From Pseudomonas sp. MH9.2 (GTDB taxonomy: Bacteria; Pseudomonadota; Gammaproteobacteria; Pseudomonadales; Pseudomonadaceae), in the NCBI RefSeq assembly GCF_034353875.1, contig NZ_CP133784.1, forward strand, positions 3,376,501 to 3,440,500: DNA of 64,000 nucleotides, given 5' to 3'. Position 1 is the first letter of the stretch, and every line of letters begins with the position of its first letter. The notes under the pieces are model-generated. The model ran no database searches. It saw only the letters and a program-made list of their open reading frames with translations, and was not told the DNA's origin. Below are positions 44,793 to 54,599 of the stretch, in pieces. A program made the position numbers and the translations under genes.

Positions 44793-45455
44793 CTAAAGCC
44801 CCGCAATCAACGTCCGATAATCCGCTACCGCGGCAAACTCTTCGGTGTTCTTCGGGCCCTTGCGGCTGTCGGGTTCGCTGACGGCCAGCAGATGGGCGAT
44901 TCCGAATGTTCGGGCGCTGCGCAGGATCGGCAGGGTGTCATCGATGAACAGGCTGCGACCTGGCTCGAAGGCGATGTCGGCGTGCAACGCAGCCCAGAAC
45001 TGCGCGTTCTCTTTGGCGAACCCGTAGTCGTGGGAGCTGATCATGCGTTCGAAGTAGGGCGCCAGTTGCACCCGCTCCATCTTTAATGACAGCGAGTCGC
45101 GGTGGGCGTTGGTGATCATGATCACGCGTTTGCCGGCCTGCTTGATTGCCATCAAAAACGTTTCGGCATCCGGACGCAGGGAGATCAGGTGCGCAGTTTC
45201 CAGTTTCAGCTCGCGCAGCGGTAGCTTCAGCTCGGCGCTCCAGAAGTCCAGGCAGTACCAGTTGAGCGTGCCAGCATTCTTTTCGAACAGCGGGGCCATT
45301 TCCAGTTCGGCCATGGCCCGGCTGACCCCGTGCAGTTCGGCGTAGCGCTGTGGCAGGTGCTCCATCCAGAAATGGTTGTCGTAATGCAAGTCGAGCAGGG
45401 TGCCGTCCATATCGAGCAGAACGGTATCAATGTCGCGCCAGGGTAAAGAAGGCAT
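44793..45455 (-). CDS. yrfG: GMP/IMP nucleotidase YrfG-type HAD phosphatase
   Basis: 220 residues, HAD superfamily. Motif I DMDGTLLD; motif II ITNAH; motif III Lys in YGFAKENAQFW; motif IV FIDDTLPIL. It agrees with E. coli YrfG, which dephosphorylates purine nucleotides. Divergent from nudE with 99 bp between, the same pair and arrangement as in E. coli. Confidence 0.92.
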   Translation of the reverse strand: MPSLPWRDIDTVLLDMDGTLLDLHYDNHFWMEHLPQRYAELHGVSRAMAELEMAPLFEKNAGTLNWYCLDFWSAELKLPLRELKLETAHLISLRPDAETFLMAIKQAGKRVIMITNAHRDSLSLKMERVQLAPYFERMISSHDYGFAKENAQFWAALHADIAFEPGRSLFIDDTLPILRSARTFGIAHLLAVSEPDSRKGPKNTEEFAAVADYRTLIAGL

Positions 45456-45554
45456 TCAGGTCTCTCGGGCGGTGAATGAGCCACGTCAGCATATCCGACA
45501 CAGACAATCGGGAAAGCCACGGTATAGTACTCCGTCCACGCCAAGGAGCTTGCC

Positions 45555-46121
45555 ATGCGACAGAAACCCACCATCCTCGCCCGCGAAATCGTCGCCAGTA
45601 GCCATCTGTTCCGTGTCGAAGCGTTGCAGTTACGTTTTGCCAACGGCGTCGAGCGCACGTACGAGCGTCTGGTGAGTAGAGGCGTTGGTTATGGCGCAGT
45701 GATGATCGTCGCGATGCTCGATGCCGACCACGCGGTATTGATCGAGGAGTACTGCGGGGGGACCGACGAGTACGAGTTGTCTTTGCCCAAGGGCCTGATC
45801 GAACCGGGCGAAGACATCCTGGCCGCTGCCAATCGTGAGCTTAAGGAGGAAGCCGGGTTTGGCGCTCATCAGCTTGAGCATTTGACCGAGCTGTCCCTGT
45901 CGCCCGGTTACATGAGCCAGAAGATTCAGGTGGTGTTGGCCACTGATTTGTATGAAGAGAGCCTGCCGGGCGACGAGCCAGAGCCGATGCGCGTCGACAA
46001 GGTCAATCTGCGTGAACTGTCCAGCCTGATTCAACACCCACAGTTCAGCGAGGGCCGTGCCTTGGCGGCGCTGTATCTGGTCCGCGACTTATTGACCCAG
46101 CGTGGAGTATTCGAGCCATGA
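45555..46121 (+). CDS. nudE: ADP compounds hydrolase NudE
   Basis: Nudix hydrolase, 188 residues. The Nudix box is GLIEPGEDILAAANRELKEEAGFG (G-x5-E-x7-REUxEExGU, split). It hydrolyses NADH, ADP-ribose and related dinucleotides. AAGGAG lies before the ATG. The 3' end overlaps cysQ by 4 bp. Confidence 0.93.
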   Translation: MRQKPTILAREIVASSHLFRVEALQLRFANGVERTYERLVSRGVGYGAVMIVAMLDADHAVLIEEYCGGTDEYELSLPKGLIEPGEDILAAANRELKEEAGFGAHQLEHLTELSLSPGYMSQKIQVVLATDLYEESLPGDEPEPMRVDKVNLRELSSLIQHPQFSEGRALAALYLVRDLLTQRGVFEP

Positions 46122-46966
46122 CCCAAGCGTTCGCTCATCTGCCGCATCCGTTGTTGGCGCCCGTGATTGAGCTGGCCAGACGTGCAGGCGAAGTGATCCT
46201 GCCGTATTGGCGCGCAAATGTGTCCGTCGTCACCAAGACCGATGCGTCGCCCGTCACCGCCGCGGATATAGCGGCGCATCATCTATTGGTCGCGGGTTTG
46301 CAGGCGCTGGCGCCTGATATTCATGTGCTGTCTGAAGAAGATGCCGACATTCCCCTCAGTGAGCGCTCCACTTGGGAGCGCTGGTGGCTGGTCGATCCGC
46401 TGGACGGCACCAAGGAATTCATTTCCGGCAGCGAAGAATTCACCGTCAACATCGCCCTGATCGAACAGGGGCGCGTGGTGTTTGGCGTGGTCTCGATGCC
46501 CACCAATAATCGCTGCTACTTCGGCGGTGCGGGGTTGGGCGCGTGGCGCAGTGATGATGAGGCGCATGCTGCGCCGATCCGCGTGCGAACGGCGCCAGCA
46601 CCCGGCCAAGCGTTTACCGTGGTCGCCAGCCGTCGTCACACCAGCCCGGCACAGGAACGCTTGTTGGCGGGATTGTCCGAGAGTCTGGGTGATTTGCAAC
46701 TGACCAGCGTCGGCAGCTCACTGAAGTTCTGCCTGCTGGCCGAAGGGGCCGCCGATTGTTATCCGCGTCTGGCGCCGACCTCGCAGTGGGACACCGCTGC
46801 GGCTCAAGGGGTACTCGAAGGCGCAGGCGGCGAAGTGCTCGATCTGGCAGGCGAGACGTTCAGCTACCCGTCGCGCGAGTCGCTGCTCAACACCTCGTTT
46901 CTCGCGTTGCCGGCGAACGCGCCGTGGCGCAGCAAGCTGTTGGCGCTGGCCAAATCCGAGCTATAG
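46118..46966 (+). CDS. cysQ: 3'(2'),5'-bisphosphate nucleotidase CysQ
   Basis: 282 residues of the inositol-monophosphatase superfamily. Metal-binding blocks are SEEDADIP, VDPLDGTKEF and QWDTAAAQGVLEGAGG. It removes phosphate from PAP, which builds up during sulfate reduction, so it supports sulfur assimilation. It overlaps nudE (ATGA), an order seen in many Gammaproteobacteria. Confidence 0.95.
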   Translation: MTQAFAHLPHPLLAPVIELARRAGEVILPYWRANVSVVTKTDASPVTAADIAAHHLLVAGLQALAPDIHVLSEEDADIPLSERSTWERWWLVDPLDGTKEFISGSEEFTVNIALIEQGRVVFGVVSMPTNNRCYFGGAGLGAWRSDDEAHAAPIRVRTAPAPGQAFTVVASRRHTSPAQERLLAGLSESLGDLQLTSVGSSLKFCLLAEGAADCYPRLAPTSQWDTAAAQGVLEGAGGEVLDLAGETFSYPSRESLLNTSFLALPANAPWRSKLLALAKSEL

Positions 46967-46969
46967 GGC

Positions 46970-47425
46970 TTAACGATGCAACACAAACTGCCCGCTGAAA
47001 CGTACTGCCGCGTCGTCACTGCCCTGATTGAAAATGTGCGTCGGCAAGGTCAAGCGGGCGCGTCCATAACGGCGGTACGTGCTTAGAAATTTTTCCCAGG
47101 CGGCATCCTCTGGCGCCTCGCACGTGGCGATGGCGTCGGCGGTGACCGGTAGCGGATAGCTGATCTGCCCTTCCTGAATCACAATATGCCCGTCTTCGAT
47201 TCCCTCTTCGCGCAGGCGCAAATGCAGCCAGCCCCAACCCGCCAGCACGGCCGCGCTGTACAGGCTACCGCCGAACATGGTGTTTTTGTGATTGGTGTTG
47301 GGGGCCAGGGGCAAATGCAGACGCAGCTGTTGCCCTTGCCAGCTGAGCACCTTGAGGCCCATCTCGCGGGTCAGAGGGATGTCGTGATGCAGCACCTTCT
47401 GCAAATGGTGGCTGTCGTTATTCAT
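46970..47425 (-). CDS. YiiD C-terminal-type thioesterase
   Basis: 151 residues, hot-dog fold as in the YiiD_C domain. PLAPNTNHKNTMFGGSLYSAAVLAGW is the family core, including the Asn-x-x-x-FGG-type site. Likely an acyl-CoA thioesterase of unknown substrate. It ends 3 bp from cysQ, tail to tail. Confidence 0.85.
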   Translation of the reverse strand: MNNDSHHLQKVLHHDIPLTREMGLKVLSWQGQQLRLHLPLAPNTNHKNTMFGGSLYSAAVLAGWGWLHLRLREEGIEDGHIVIQEGQISYPLPVTADAIATCEAPEDAAWEKFLSTYRRYGRARLTLPTHIFNQGSDDAAVRFSGQFVLHR

Positions 47426-47440
47426 GCGGGCTCCTATTTA

Positions 47441-48829
47441 TCAATCGAGCTCATCGGCAGCGCTGCCGCTGCTGTCACCAAAGCTCAGGCCGTGTTTGCG
47501 CAACTTGTCGTGCAGGGTTTTGCGTGGCAGCCCCAAGGCTTCGGCGAGGCTGCGCACGGAACTGTGAGGCCGGGTCAGCTCTGCCGCGATCAAGGATCGT
47601 TCGAAGCTTTCAACCTGCTCGCTGAGCCCGCCTCCGGTGGTTGGCATATTAGGGACTTCATTGCCTTCAAGGGCCAGTTCCAGGCCAAGGGCAAAGCGTT
47701 CTGCGACGTTCTGCAGTTCGCGCACATTGCCCGGCCAGGTGTGCCGCAACAGCAAGGCGCGTTGGCCCGGTTGCAGTTCGTGTTTGGGCAATCCGTGGCG
47801 GGTGCTGGCTGAGTCGGCAAAGTGCTGGAACAGCATCAACGCGTCTTCGCCACGCTCGCGCAGCGGTGGAATTTTCAGCGGTGCGACGTTCAACCGGTAA
47901 TACAAGTCAGCGCGGAAGCGTCCTTGATCGGCAGACTGACGCAGGTCTTCCTTGGTCGCGGCGATCACCCTGATATCCAGTGGAATCTGCTGATTGCCAC
48001 CCAAGCGCTCGACCACGCGCTCTTGCAGCAAGCGCAGCAATTTGACCTGCACCTCCAGGCTCATGCTCTCGATTTCGTCGAGAAACAGCGTACCGCCGTT
48101 GGCGAATTCGAACTTGCCGATCCGGCGTTTTTGCGCGCCAGTGAACGCGCCCGGCTCATGCCCGAACAGCTCGCTTTCGACGACGGACTCGGCCAGTGCC
48201 CCTGCGTTGATCGCGACAAAAGGCCCGGCACGGCGGTTGGACAGGTCGTGCAAGGCGCGGGCAACCACTTCTTTGCCAGTGCCGGTTTCACCGAGTATCA
48301 GCACGTCGGCCTTGGTCGCGGCCAAGGCACCGATCTGTTCACGTAGACGCAACATTGGCGCGGACTGACCGACCAGGCGCGTACTCAATTGGGTCCGATC
48401 ACTCAAGGCCAGGCGCAGGCTGCGGTTGTCCAGCACCAGGCTGCGCAGATCAAGCGCGCGGCGCACGCTGTCGAGCATGGCGTCGCTGGAGAACGGCTTC
48501 TCCAGGAAATCATAGGCGCCGGCGCGCATGGCTTGCACCGCCAACGGCACGTCGCCATGACCGGTCATCAGCAGCACGGGCAGTTCCGGGTCCTGAGTAT
48601 GCAGTTGTGCGAGCAGTTCGAGCCCGTCGATGCCGGGCATGCGGATATCACTCACCACCACGCCAGGCCAGTCGCGCTCAATGCGACTCGCCAGGCCCTT
48701 GGCGTCGGCCAACGCCAGAACGTGCAAGCCGGCAAGGTCCAGGGTCTGGCTGAGGGCGCCTCGCAGATGCGGGTCGTCGTCGATCAGCACCACCTGAATC
48801 CGGCTGTCGATGGCGTGGTCCGTACTCAT
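47441..48829 (-). CDS. dctD: C4-dicarboxylate response regulator DctD
   Basis: 462 residues from the ATG at 48829. Receiver with Asp17-Asp19 region and phospho-Asp61 (VVSDIRMPG); AAA+ domain with GETGTGKE, PGAFTGAQKRR and GTLFLDEIESM; Fis-type HTH RSLAEALGLPRKTLHDKLRKHG. It activates dctA through sigma-54 when phosphorylated. The frame extends to 48964 without homology. It overlaps dctB by 4 bp. Confidence 0.95.
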   Translation of the reverse strand: MSTDHAIDSRIQVVLIDDDPHLRGALSQTLDLAGLHVLALADAKGLASRIERDWPGVVVSDIRMPGIDGLELLAQLHTQDPELPVLLMTGHGDVPLAVQAMRAGAYDFLEKPFSSDAMLDSVRRALDLRSLVLDNRSLRLALSDRTQLSTRLVGQSAPMLRLREQIGALAATKADVLILGETGTGKEVVARALHDLSNRRAGPFVAINAGALAESVVESELFGHEPGAFTGAQKRRIGKFEFANGGTLFLDEIESMSLEVQVKLLRLLQERVVERLGGNQQIPLDIRVIAATKEDLRQSADQGRFRADLYYRLNVAPLKIPPLRERGEDALMLFQHFADSASTRHGLPKHELQPGQRALLLRHTWPGNVRELQNVAERFALGLELALEGNEVPNMPTTGGGLSEQVESFERSLIAAELTRPHSSVRSLAEALGLPRKTLHDKLRKHGLSFGDSSGSAADELD

Positions 48830-50640
48830 GCAGATAGATCCTCTGGCGGTTGAAGATTGACCCCGGCCGCCCCGGCCTGCAGGTGCAGGGTCAGCAGGGC
48901 GCCGCCGTCGGGATGATTGGCGAGCAGTAACTCTCCGCCCAGCGCGCGCATCAGCGTATCGCAAATCGCCAGGCCGAGGCCCAAACCCTGGGTGCGGGTC
49001 TTGGTGGTGAAGAACGGCTCGCGGGCACGGGCCAGAGCTTCTTTGGAAAAACCCGGGCCGTTATCGCGGATATACAGATTGACGCCTTCGGGAGTCTGTT
49101 CGGCACTCAGCCAGAGTTTGCGTGGCGGACCTTTTTCGGTGAGCGCATCAAGGGCATTGGCCAACAAGTTACCGAGTACCTGACGCAAGCGGGTTTCACC
49201 GGCCTGGACCCAGAGTGTCGCGTCCGGCATGTCGCGGATCAGTTCAACTTCCATTGCCCGACGACGTTTGGACAGCAGCGCCAAGGCATCGTCGAGCGCC
49301 GGTTGCAGGGCGACACTTTCCGGCGCATGCCGATCACGTCGGGCAAACGCGCGCAGATGGGCAATGATCGAGGCCATGCGTCCGGTGAGTTCGCTGATCA
49401 GCTTGAGATTGCCGCGAGCGTCCTCGGTGCGTTCGTGATCGAGCAGCACTTCGGCGTTTTCCGCATAGCTGCGGATCGCCGCCAGCGGTTGATTGAGTTC
49501 ATGGCTAATGCTGGCAGACATGGTCCCCAGTGCCGAGAGTTTACCGGCCTGCACCAGTTCGTCTTGTGCGCGGACGAGTTCCTGCTGCGCCTGCTCGCGC
49601 TCCAGTACTTCTTGCTTGAGTCGACTGTTCAGGCCTTCCAGGTCGGCGGTACGTTCGATTACGCGCATTTCCAGCTCGCGACGGGCCTTGGCTTCGAAGG
49701 CAATGCGGTCCAGATAATGGCGCCGGCGTTGCATCATCAGGCCCAGCAGCAGCATCAGCACCAACAGGGTCGCGCCGCCGACAGCGACGGCGGTACGCAC
49801 CGGTCGGTCGATCAGCCCACGTGGGGCAAGGATACTCACGGCCCAGCCGGTCTCGTCGATCTGCTGGGTTTGCGTCAACCAGGCCTTTTCGTCGAGGTGC
49901 AACGGTTTTGGGTTCCGGGTCGGATAGGGCTGGATGGCGTTGATCGCTTGCTGTTCTTCCTGGCTCAGCGGACGGGTTGCGCGAAAGCGCCATTCCGGGT
50001 TTGAGGTCAGGATCACCACGCCATTGTGATCGGTCAGCAGCAATTGCTCTGGGGTTTTGCCCCACAAGGTCTCGGTGCGGTCCAGATCGACCTTGACCAC
50101 CAGCACCCCAATCACCTTGTCGCCATCGTGCACGGCACCGGCAAAGAAGTAACCGCGTTTGGCCGAAGTCGTGCCCAAGCCGAAAAAGCGCCCCAGGCCG
50201 CCGGCCATGGCTTCACTGAAGTAAGGGCGAAAGGCGAAGTTGCGCCCCACGAAACTGTCGCGCTGGTCCCAGTTGGACGCTGCCAGCGTATTGCCGCTGG
50301 GGTCCATCAGGTACATCACCTCTGCCCCGGTCTGTTCGCAAATATCCTTGAGTAACCGGTTGGCGTCTTCCAGAGTGACCTTTTGCTGGGGATTCGCCAA
50401 CACCGCGCGCAGGGCTGGAAGATCGCCGAGAATTTGTGGTAATACTTCATAGCGATGCAGGGTGCCGAGCAGGTTGGCGACGTAGAGATCAAGCGTCTGG
50501 CGGTTCTGGCTGACCAGCTCGTTGCCGTAATAACGCTCGGCCAGATGCTGCAGTGGCCACAACAGCGGCGCAAGACAAAGCGCCAGCAACGCAAGGCTGC
50601 GCCAGCGGGGGCGTCGGGCAACGGTGGACGTCGTGATCAT
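48826..50640 (-). CDS. dctB: C4-dicarboxylate sensor kinase DctB
   Basis: 604 residues from the ATG at 50640, after which an N-terminal helix (WRSLALLALCLAPLLWPLQH) precedes a periplasmic double-Cache sensor domain, a second helix (VAVGGATLLVLMLLLGLMM), a coiled-coil stretch and the kinase core. The H box is SASISHELNQPLAAIRSYAEN and the ATPase boxes are LYIRDNGPGF and GLGLGLAICDTL. It senses succinate, fumarate or malate. No dctA or dctPQM gene is in the window. The frame extends to 50745 into a REPIN and is rejected there. Confidence 0.95.
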   Translation of the reverse strand: MITTSTVARRPRWRSLALLALCLAPLLWPLQHLAERYYGNELVSQNRQTLDLYVANLLGTLHRYEVLPQILGDLPALRAVLANPQQKVTLEDANRLLKDICEQTGAEVMYLMDPSGNTLAASNWDQRDSFVGRNFAFRPYFSEAMAGGLGRFFGLGTTSAKRGYFFAGAVHDGDKVIGVLVVKVDLDRTETLWGKTPEQLLLTDHNGVVILTSNPEWRFRATRPLSQEEQQAINAIQPYPTRNPKPLHLDEKAWLTQTQQIDETGWAVSILAPRGLIDRPVRTAVAVGGATLLVLMLLLGLMMQRRRHYLDRIAFEAKARRELEMRVIERTADLEGLNSRLKQEVLEREQAQQELVRAQDELVQAGKLSALGTMSASISHELNQPLAAIRSYAENAEVLLDHERTEDARGNLKLISELTGRMASIIAHLRAFARRDRHAPESVALQPALDDALALLSKRRRAMEVELIRDMPDATLWVQAGETRLRQVLGNLLANALDALTEKGPPRKLWLSAEQTPEGVNLYIRDNGPGFSKEALARAREPFFTTKTRTQGLGLGLAICDTLMRALGGELLLANHPDGGALLTLHLQAGAAGVNLQPPEDLSA

Positions 50641-50680
50641 AGAAATGCGCCAGATGATGTTCGCCTGACACGGATTATTT

Positions 50681-50757
50681 GTAGGCACTGACGTGTCTGC
50701 GAAAGCGGTGTCCCAGGTACTCCGCGTGACGCCGCTCTCAGACACGTCAGTGCCTAC
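50681..50757. repeat. REPIN of a different subtype (GTAGGCACTGACGTGTCTG)
   Basis: Arms at 50681-50710 and 50730-50757 share 19 bp of perfect inverted identity, with only about 19 bp between. The core reads GTAGGCACTGACGTGTCTG, unlike the TGGAGCTGGCTTGCCTG core of 26822 and 44704 but similar to 4714. It lies between dctB and rmlD. Confidence 0.88.
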
Positions 50758-50791
50758 GCCCTCCGGGCAGAAGCTGATCGACCCATTATGC

Positions 50792-51685
50792 CTACTGCTG
50801 ACCGGCTAAGCACTCCAGCAACGCGTGATGCCAATCAGGCTGCTGCACCTGCCATTCACGCTGCAGAAGACTGCAATCGAGGCGTGAGTTCAGCGGGCGT
50901 TCGGCGGGAGTCGGGTAGGCGCTGGACGGAATCGCTTCCAGCGTCGCACAGGGCTTGCCTTGTTTGATCAGTTGCTCACCAATGGCCTGAGCAAAACCGA
51001 ACCACGACGTCTCGCCGCTGGCGGTCAGGTGATACGTACCCCAGGCGCCAGCCTGTCCGTCGCGCCAGTGTTCGATCAGCAAGCGCGTGCTGTGGGCGAT
51101 GGTGCCGGCCCAGGTGGGTGCGCCGATCTGGTCCGAGACGATGCGCAATTCTGCCCGCTCTTGCAGCAGGCGTTGCATGGTCAGCAGGAAGTTACGCCCG
51201 TGCAGGGAGTAAACCCAGCTGGTGCGCAGGATCAGGTGTTTGCCCCCCACCGCCGCAATCGCCTGTTCGCCCGCCAGTTTGCTACGACCATACACACCCA
51301 GCGGGTTCGGCAGATCCTGCTCGGTATAGGCCGAGTCTTTTTTGCCGTCGAACACGTAATCGGTGGAGTAGTGAATCAGGGGGATGCCCAGCCGATCAGC
51401 TTCTTCAGCGAAAATACCCGGTGCCGTGGCATTGATCGCGAAGGCCAGCTCGGGTTCGTTTTCAGCCTGATCGACTGCGGTGTGCGCTGCCGCATTAATG
51501 ATCAGGTCTGGACGTAGTGCGCGCACGTGGTCACGAATGGCCTCGGGCTGGCCAAGGTCCAGTTGATCGCGCCCCAGCACGTGCAGTTCGCCGAGATCAG
51601 CCAGGCTTTTCTGCAACTCGCGTGACACCTGACCATGCTGTCCACTGATCAATATCTTCAGTGGTGGAGTGGAGGACTGGGTCAT
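50792..51685 (-). CDS. rmlD: dTDP-4-dehydrorhamnose reductase RmlD
   Basis: 297 residues. NAD(P)-binding GQHGQVSRELQ, catalytic YxxxK in YGRSKLAGEQAI and INAAAHTAVDQAENEP are typical. It makes dTDP-L-rhamnose in the last step. Last gene of rmlBACD; its ATG overlaps rmlC by 4 bp. Confidence 0.96.
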   Translation of the reverse strand: MTQSSTPPLKILISGQHGQVSRELQKSLADLGELHVLGRDQLDLGQPEAIRDHVRALRPDLIINAAAHTAVDQAENEPELAFAINATAPGIFAEEADRLGIPLIHYSTDYVFDGKKDSAYTEQDLPNPLGVYGRSKLAGEQAIAAVGGKHLILRTSWVYSLHGRNFLLTMQRLLQERAELRIVSDQIGAPTWAGTIAHSTRLLIEHWRDGQAGAWGTYHLTASGETSWFGFAQAIGEQLIKQGKPCATLEAIPSSAYPTPAERPLNSRLDCSLLQREWQVQQPDWHHALLECLAGQQ

Positions 51686-52226
51686 GAGAACAGCTCAGCC
51701 TCATTCAGGCTTCTGCCGTTTTGATCCTTCTCCGACAGTTTCGGGATGTCGGTGAGCTGCCAGTCAATTGCCAGGTCCGGGTCATTCCAGCGAATGCAGC
51801 GCTCGGCACGAGGCTGATAGTAGTCGGTGGTCTTGTAGAGGAATTCGGCGTAGTCGCTGAGCACCAGGAACCCGTGAGCAAAGCCTTGCGGAATCCACAA
51901 CTGACGATTGTTTTCGGCAGAAAGCCGGATGCTGGCCCAGCGACCGAAGGTCGGTGAGCTGCGGCGAATATCCACCGCGACATCCAGCACTTCTCCCGCC
52001 GTGACCCGAACCAATTTGCCTTGGGTGTGTTCCAGTTGGTAATGCAGGCCCCGCAACACGCCCTTTTGCGAGCGTGAGTGGTTGTCCTGAACGAAGTCCG
52101 CTTCTATGCCAGTGTCTTGTTTAAAGTCGCGCGCATTGAAGCTTTCATAGAAAAACCCGCGCTCGTCGCCAAATACTTTGGGTTCCAGGATCAGGACCCC
52201 AGGCAGTTCAGTCGGCACCACCTTCA

Positions 52227-52227
<1 letters not shown>
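51682..52227 (-). CDS. rmlC: dTDP-4-dehydrorhamnose 3,5-epimerase RmlC
   Basis: 181 residues from the ATG at 52227. Catalytic His in QDNHSRSQKGVLRGLHYQLE and Tyr in YKTTDYYQPRAERCIRWNDPDL. It epimerises C3 and C5 of the 4-keto sugar. Its ATG overlaps the rmlA TAA by one base (TAATG). The upstream frame to 52353 is a shadow. Confidence 0.96.
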
Positions 52228-53098
<871 letters not shown>

Positions 53099-53102
<4 letters not shown>

Positions 53103-54181
53103 GCGATCAAATCCTTAAGGTCAGTGAATCCCAGTCGTTCGCCTTGGTAGCTGCCGTCCTGGACCCTACGGCACCAGTCTAGGTTATCCAAATACCACTG
53201 CACGGTTTTGCGCAGACCCGATTCGAATGTTTCTTCAGGGGTCCAGCCCAGCTCGCGCTCGATCTTGCTGGCGTCGATGGCATAGCGCATATCGTGGCCT
53301 GGGCGATCGGTTACGTAGGTGATCAGATCAGCGAAATTCGCTACACCCGGCGGATGCTCAGGCGCCAGTTCTTCAAGTAGCGCGCAGATGCCGCGCACCA
53401 CATCGATATTCTTTTGCTCATTGTGCCCGCCGATGTTGTACGTCTCGCCGACAACACCCTCGGTTACCACTTTAAGCAGCGCCCGGGCGTGATCTTCGAC
53501 ATACAGCCAGTCGCGTACTTGCAGGCCATTGCCATACACCGGTAGCGGTTTACCCGCCAAGGCGTTGAGGATCACCAGCGGGATGAGCTTCTCCGGGAAG
53601 TGGAACGGCCCGTAGTTATTGGAGCAGTTAGTGACGACAACCGGCAGGCCATAGGTGCGGTGCCAGGCCCGAACCAGGTGATCGGACGCCGCTTTGCTGG
53701 CCGAATACGGCGAGCTTGGCGCGTAAGGCGTGGTTTCGGTGAACAGGTCATCGACGCCGTGCAGGTCGCCGTACACCTCGTCTGTAGAAATATGGTGGAA
53801 GCGGAACGCCGCACGTTCTGCTTCAGGCAGCTTGCTCCAGTAGGCGCGTGTGGCCTCAAGCAGGCTGTAGGTGCCGACGATGTTGGTCTGAATGAATTCC
53901 GCCGGACCATCAATAGAACGGTCAACGTGGGACTCAGCAGCCAAATGCATAATCGCGTGGGGCTCGAAGCGTGCCAGCACAGCGCTGACAGCGGCCTGAT
54001 CAACGATATCGGCCTGCACAAACTCATAGCGGGTGTTGGTCGCAATGCTTTGCAGCGACTCCAGATTGCCGGCGTAGGTCAGTTTGTCGTAATTGAGGAC
54101 TTCGTGATCGGTGTTCTGGATCAGGTGACGGATCAGCGCCGAACCGATAAAGCCGGCACCGCCTGTAACGAGGATTCGCAT
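53099..54181 (-). CDS. rmlB: dTDP-glucose 4,6-dehydratase RmlB
   Basis: 360 residues. NAD-binding [30 protein letters not shown], catalytic Yxxx[23 protein letters not shown] (split) and [15 protein letters not shown]. First gene of the set, with AAGGAAGAAGG upstream. Order is rmlB-A-C-D, all overlapping, unlike rmlBDAC in P. aeruginosa. Rhamnose likely goes to lipopolysaccharide or rhamnolipid-type products. Confidence 0.97.
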
Positions 54182-54599
54182 GAGTTTGCCTTCTTCCTTG
54201 GATGGACGTTAAGCGGATGAGACATAGCTTGTCGGCAGGAGAGGGCAGGTGCAAGAGCGATTGATCGAGAAAACGCTACAAAGCCATGAAAAAAACACAT
54301 GAGGAGCAGGTTGCGCGCCATAAAACTGTCGCGACCGAAGTTGGTGACCATAAACACCTAAATTTTTTGAGTTTTCCCGTGCGTTAAGTGCGGCAAAAAA
54401 AACGCAGAAGGTCGTCCGCGCGCCCGCGATCCTGTAGATACCGTATTGATCCCCAATGAGCATGCGCCCACTGCGTCCTCTCTGCCGTTCATAGAAGCCG
54501 TTCATTTCTTCCTTATTGTGGTTTTTCCTGAACACACCCCTTGCACATCGCCCAGCCAACTGGCGATATAGGCCGCTAACAAGAACCGTTGAGGTCGTC
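54182..54599. other. Divergent promoter region between rmlB and the aminotransferase fusion
   Basis: 418 bp with no convincing gene. It should carry promoters for rmlBACD (minus) and the fusion gene (plus). AT-rich patches (TAAATTTTTTGAGTTTTCCC near 54361) may be promoter-related. I could not fix a -35/-10 pair. Confidence 0.5.

Noticed and set aside
50641..50745. N-terminal extension of DctB
   Set aside because: It runs into a REPIN and the family N-terminus (membrane helix) starts after 50640.
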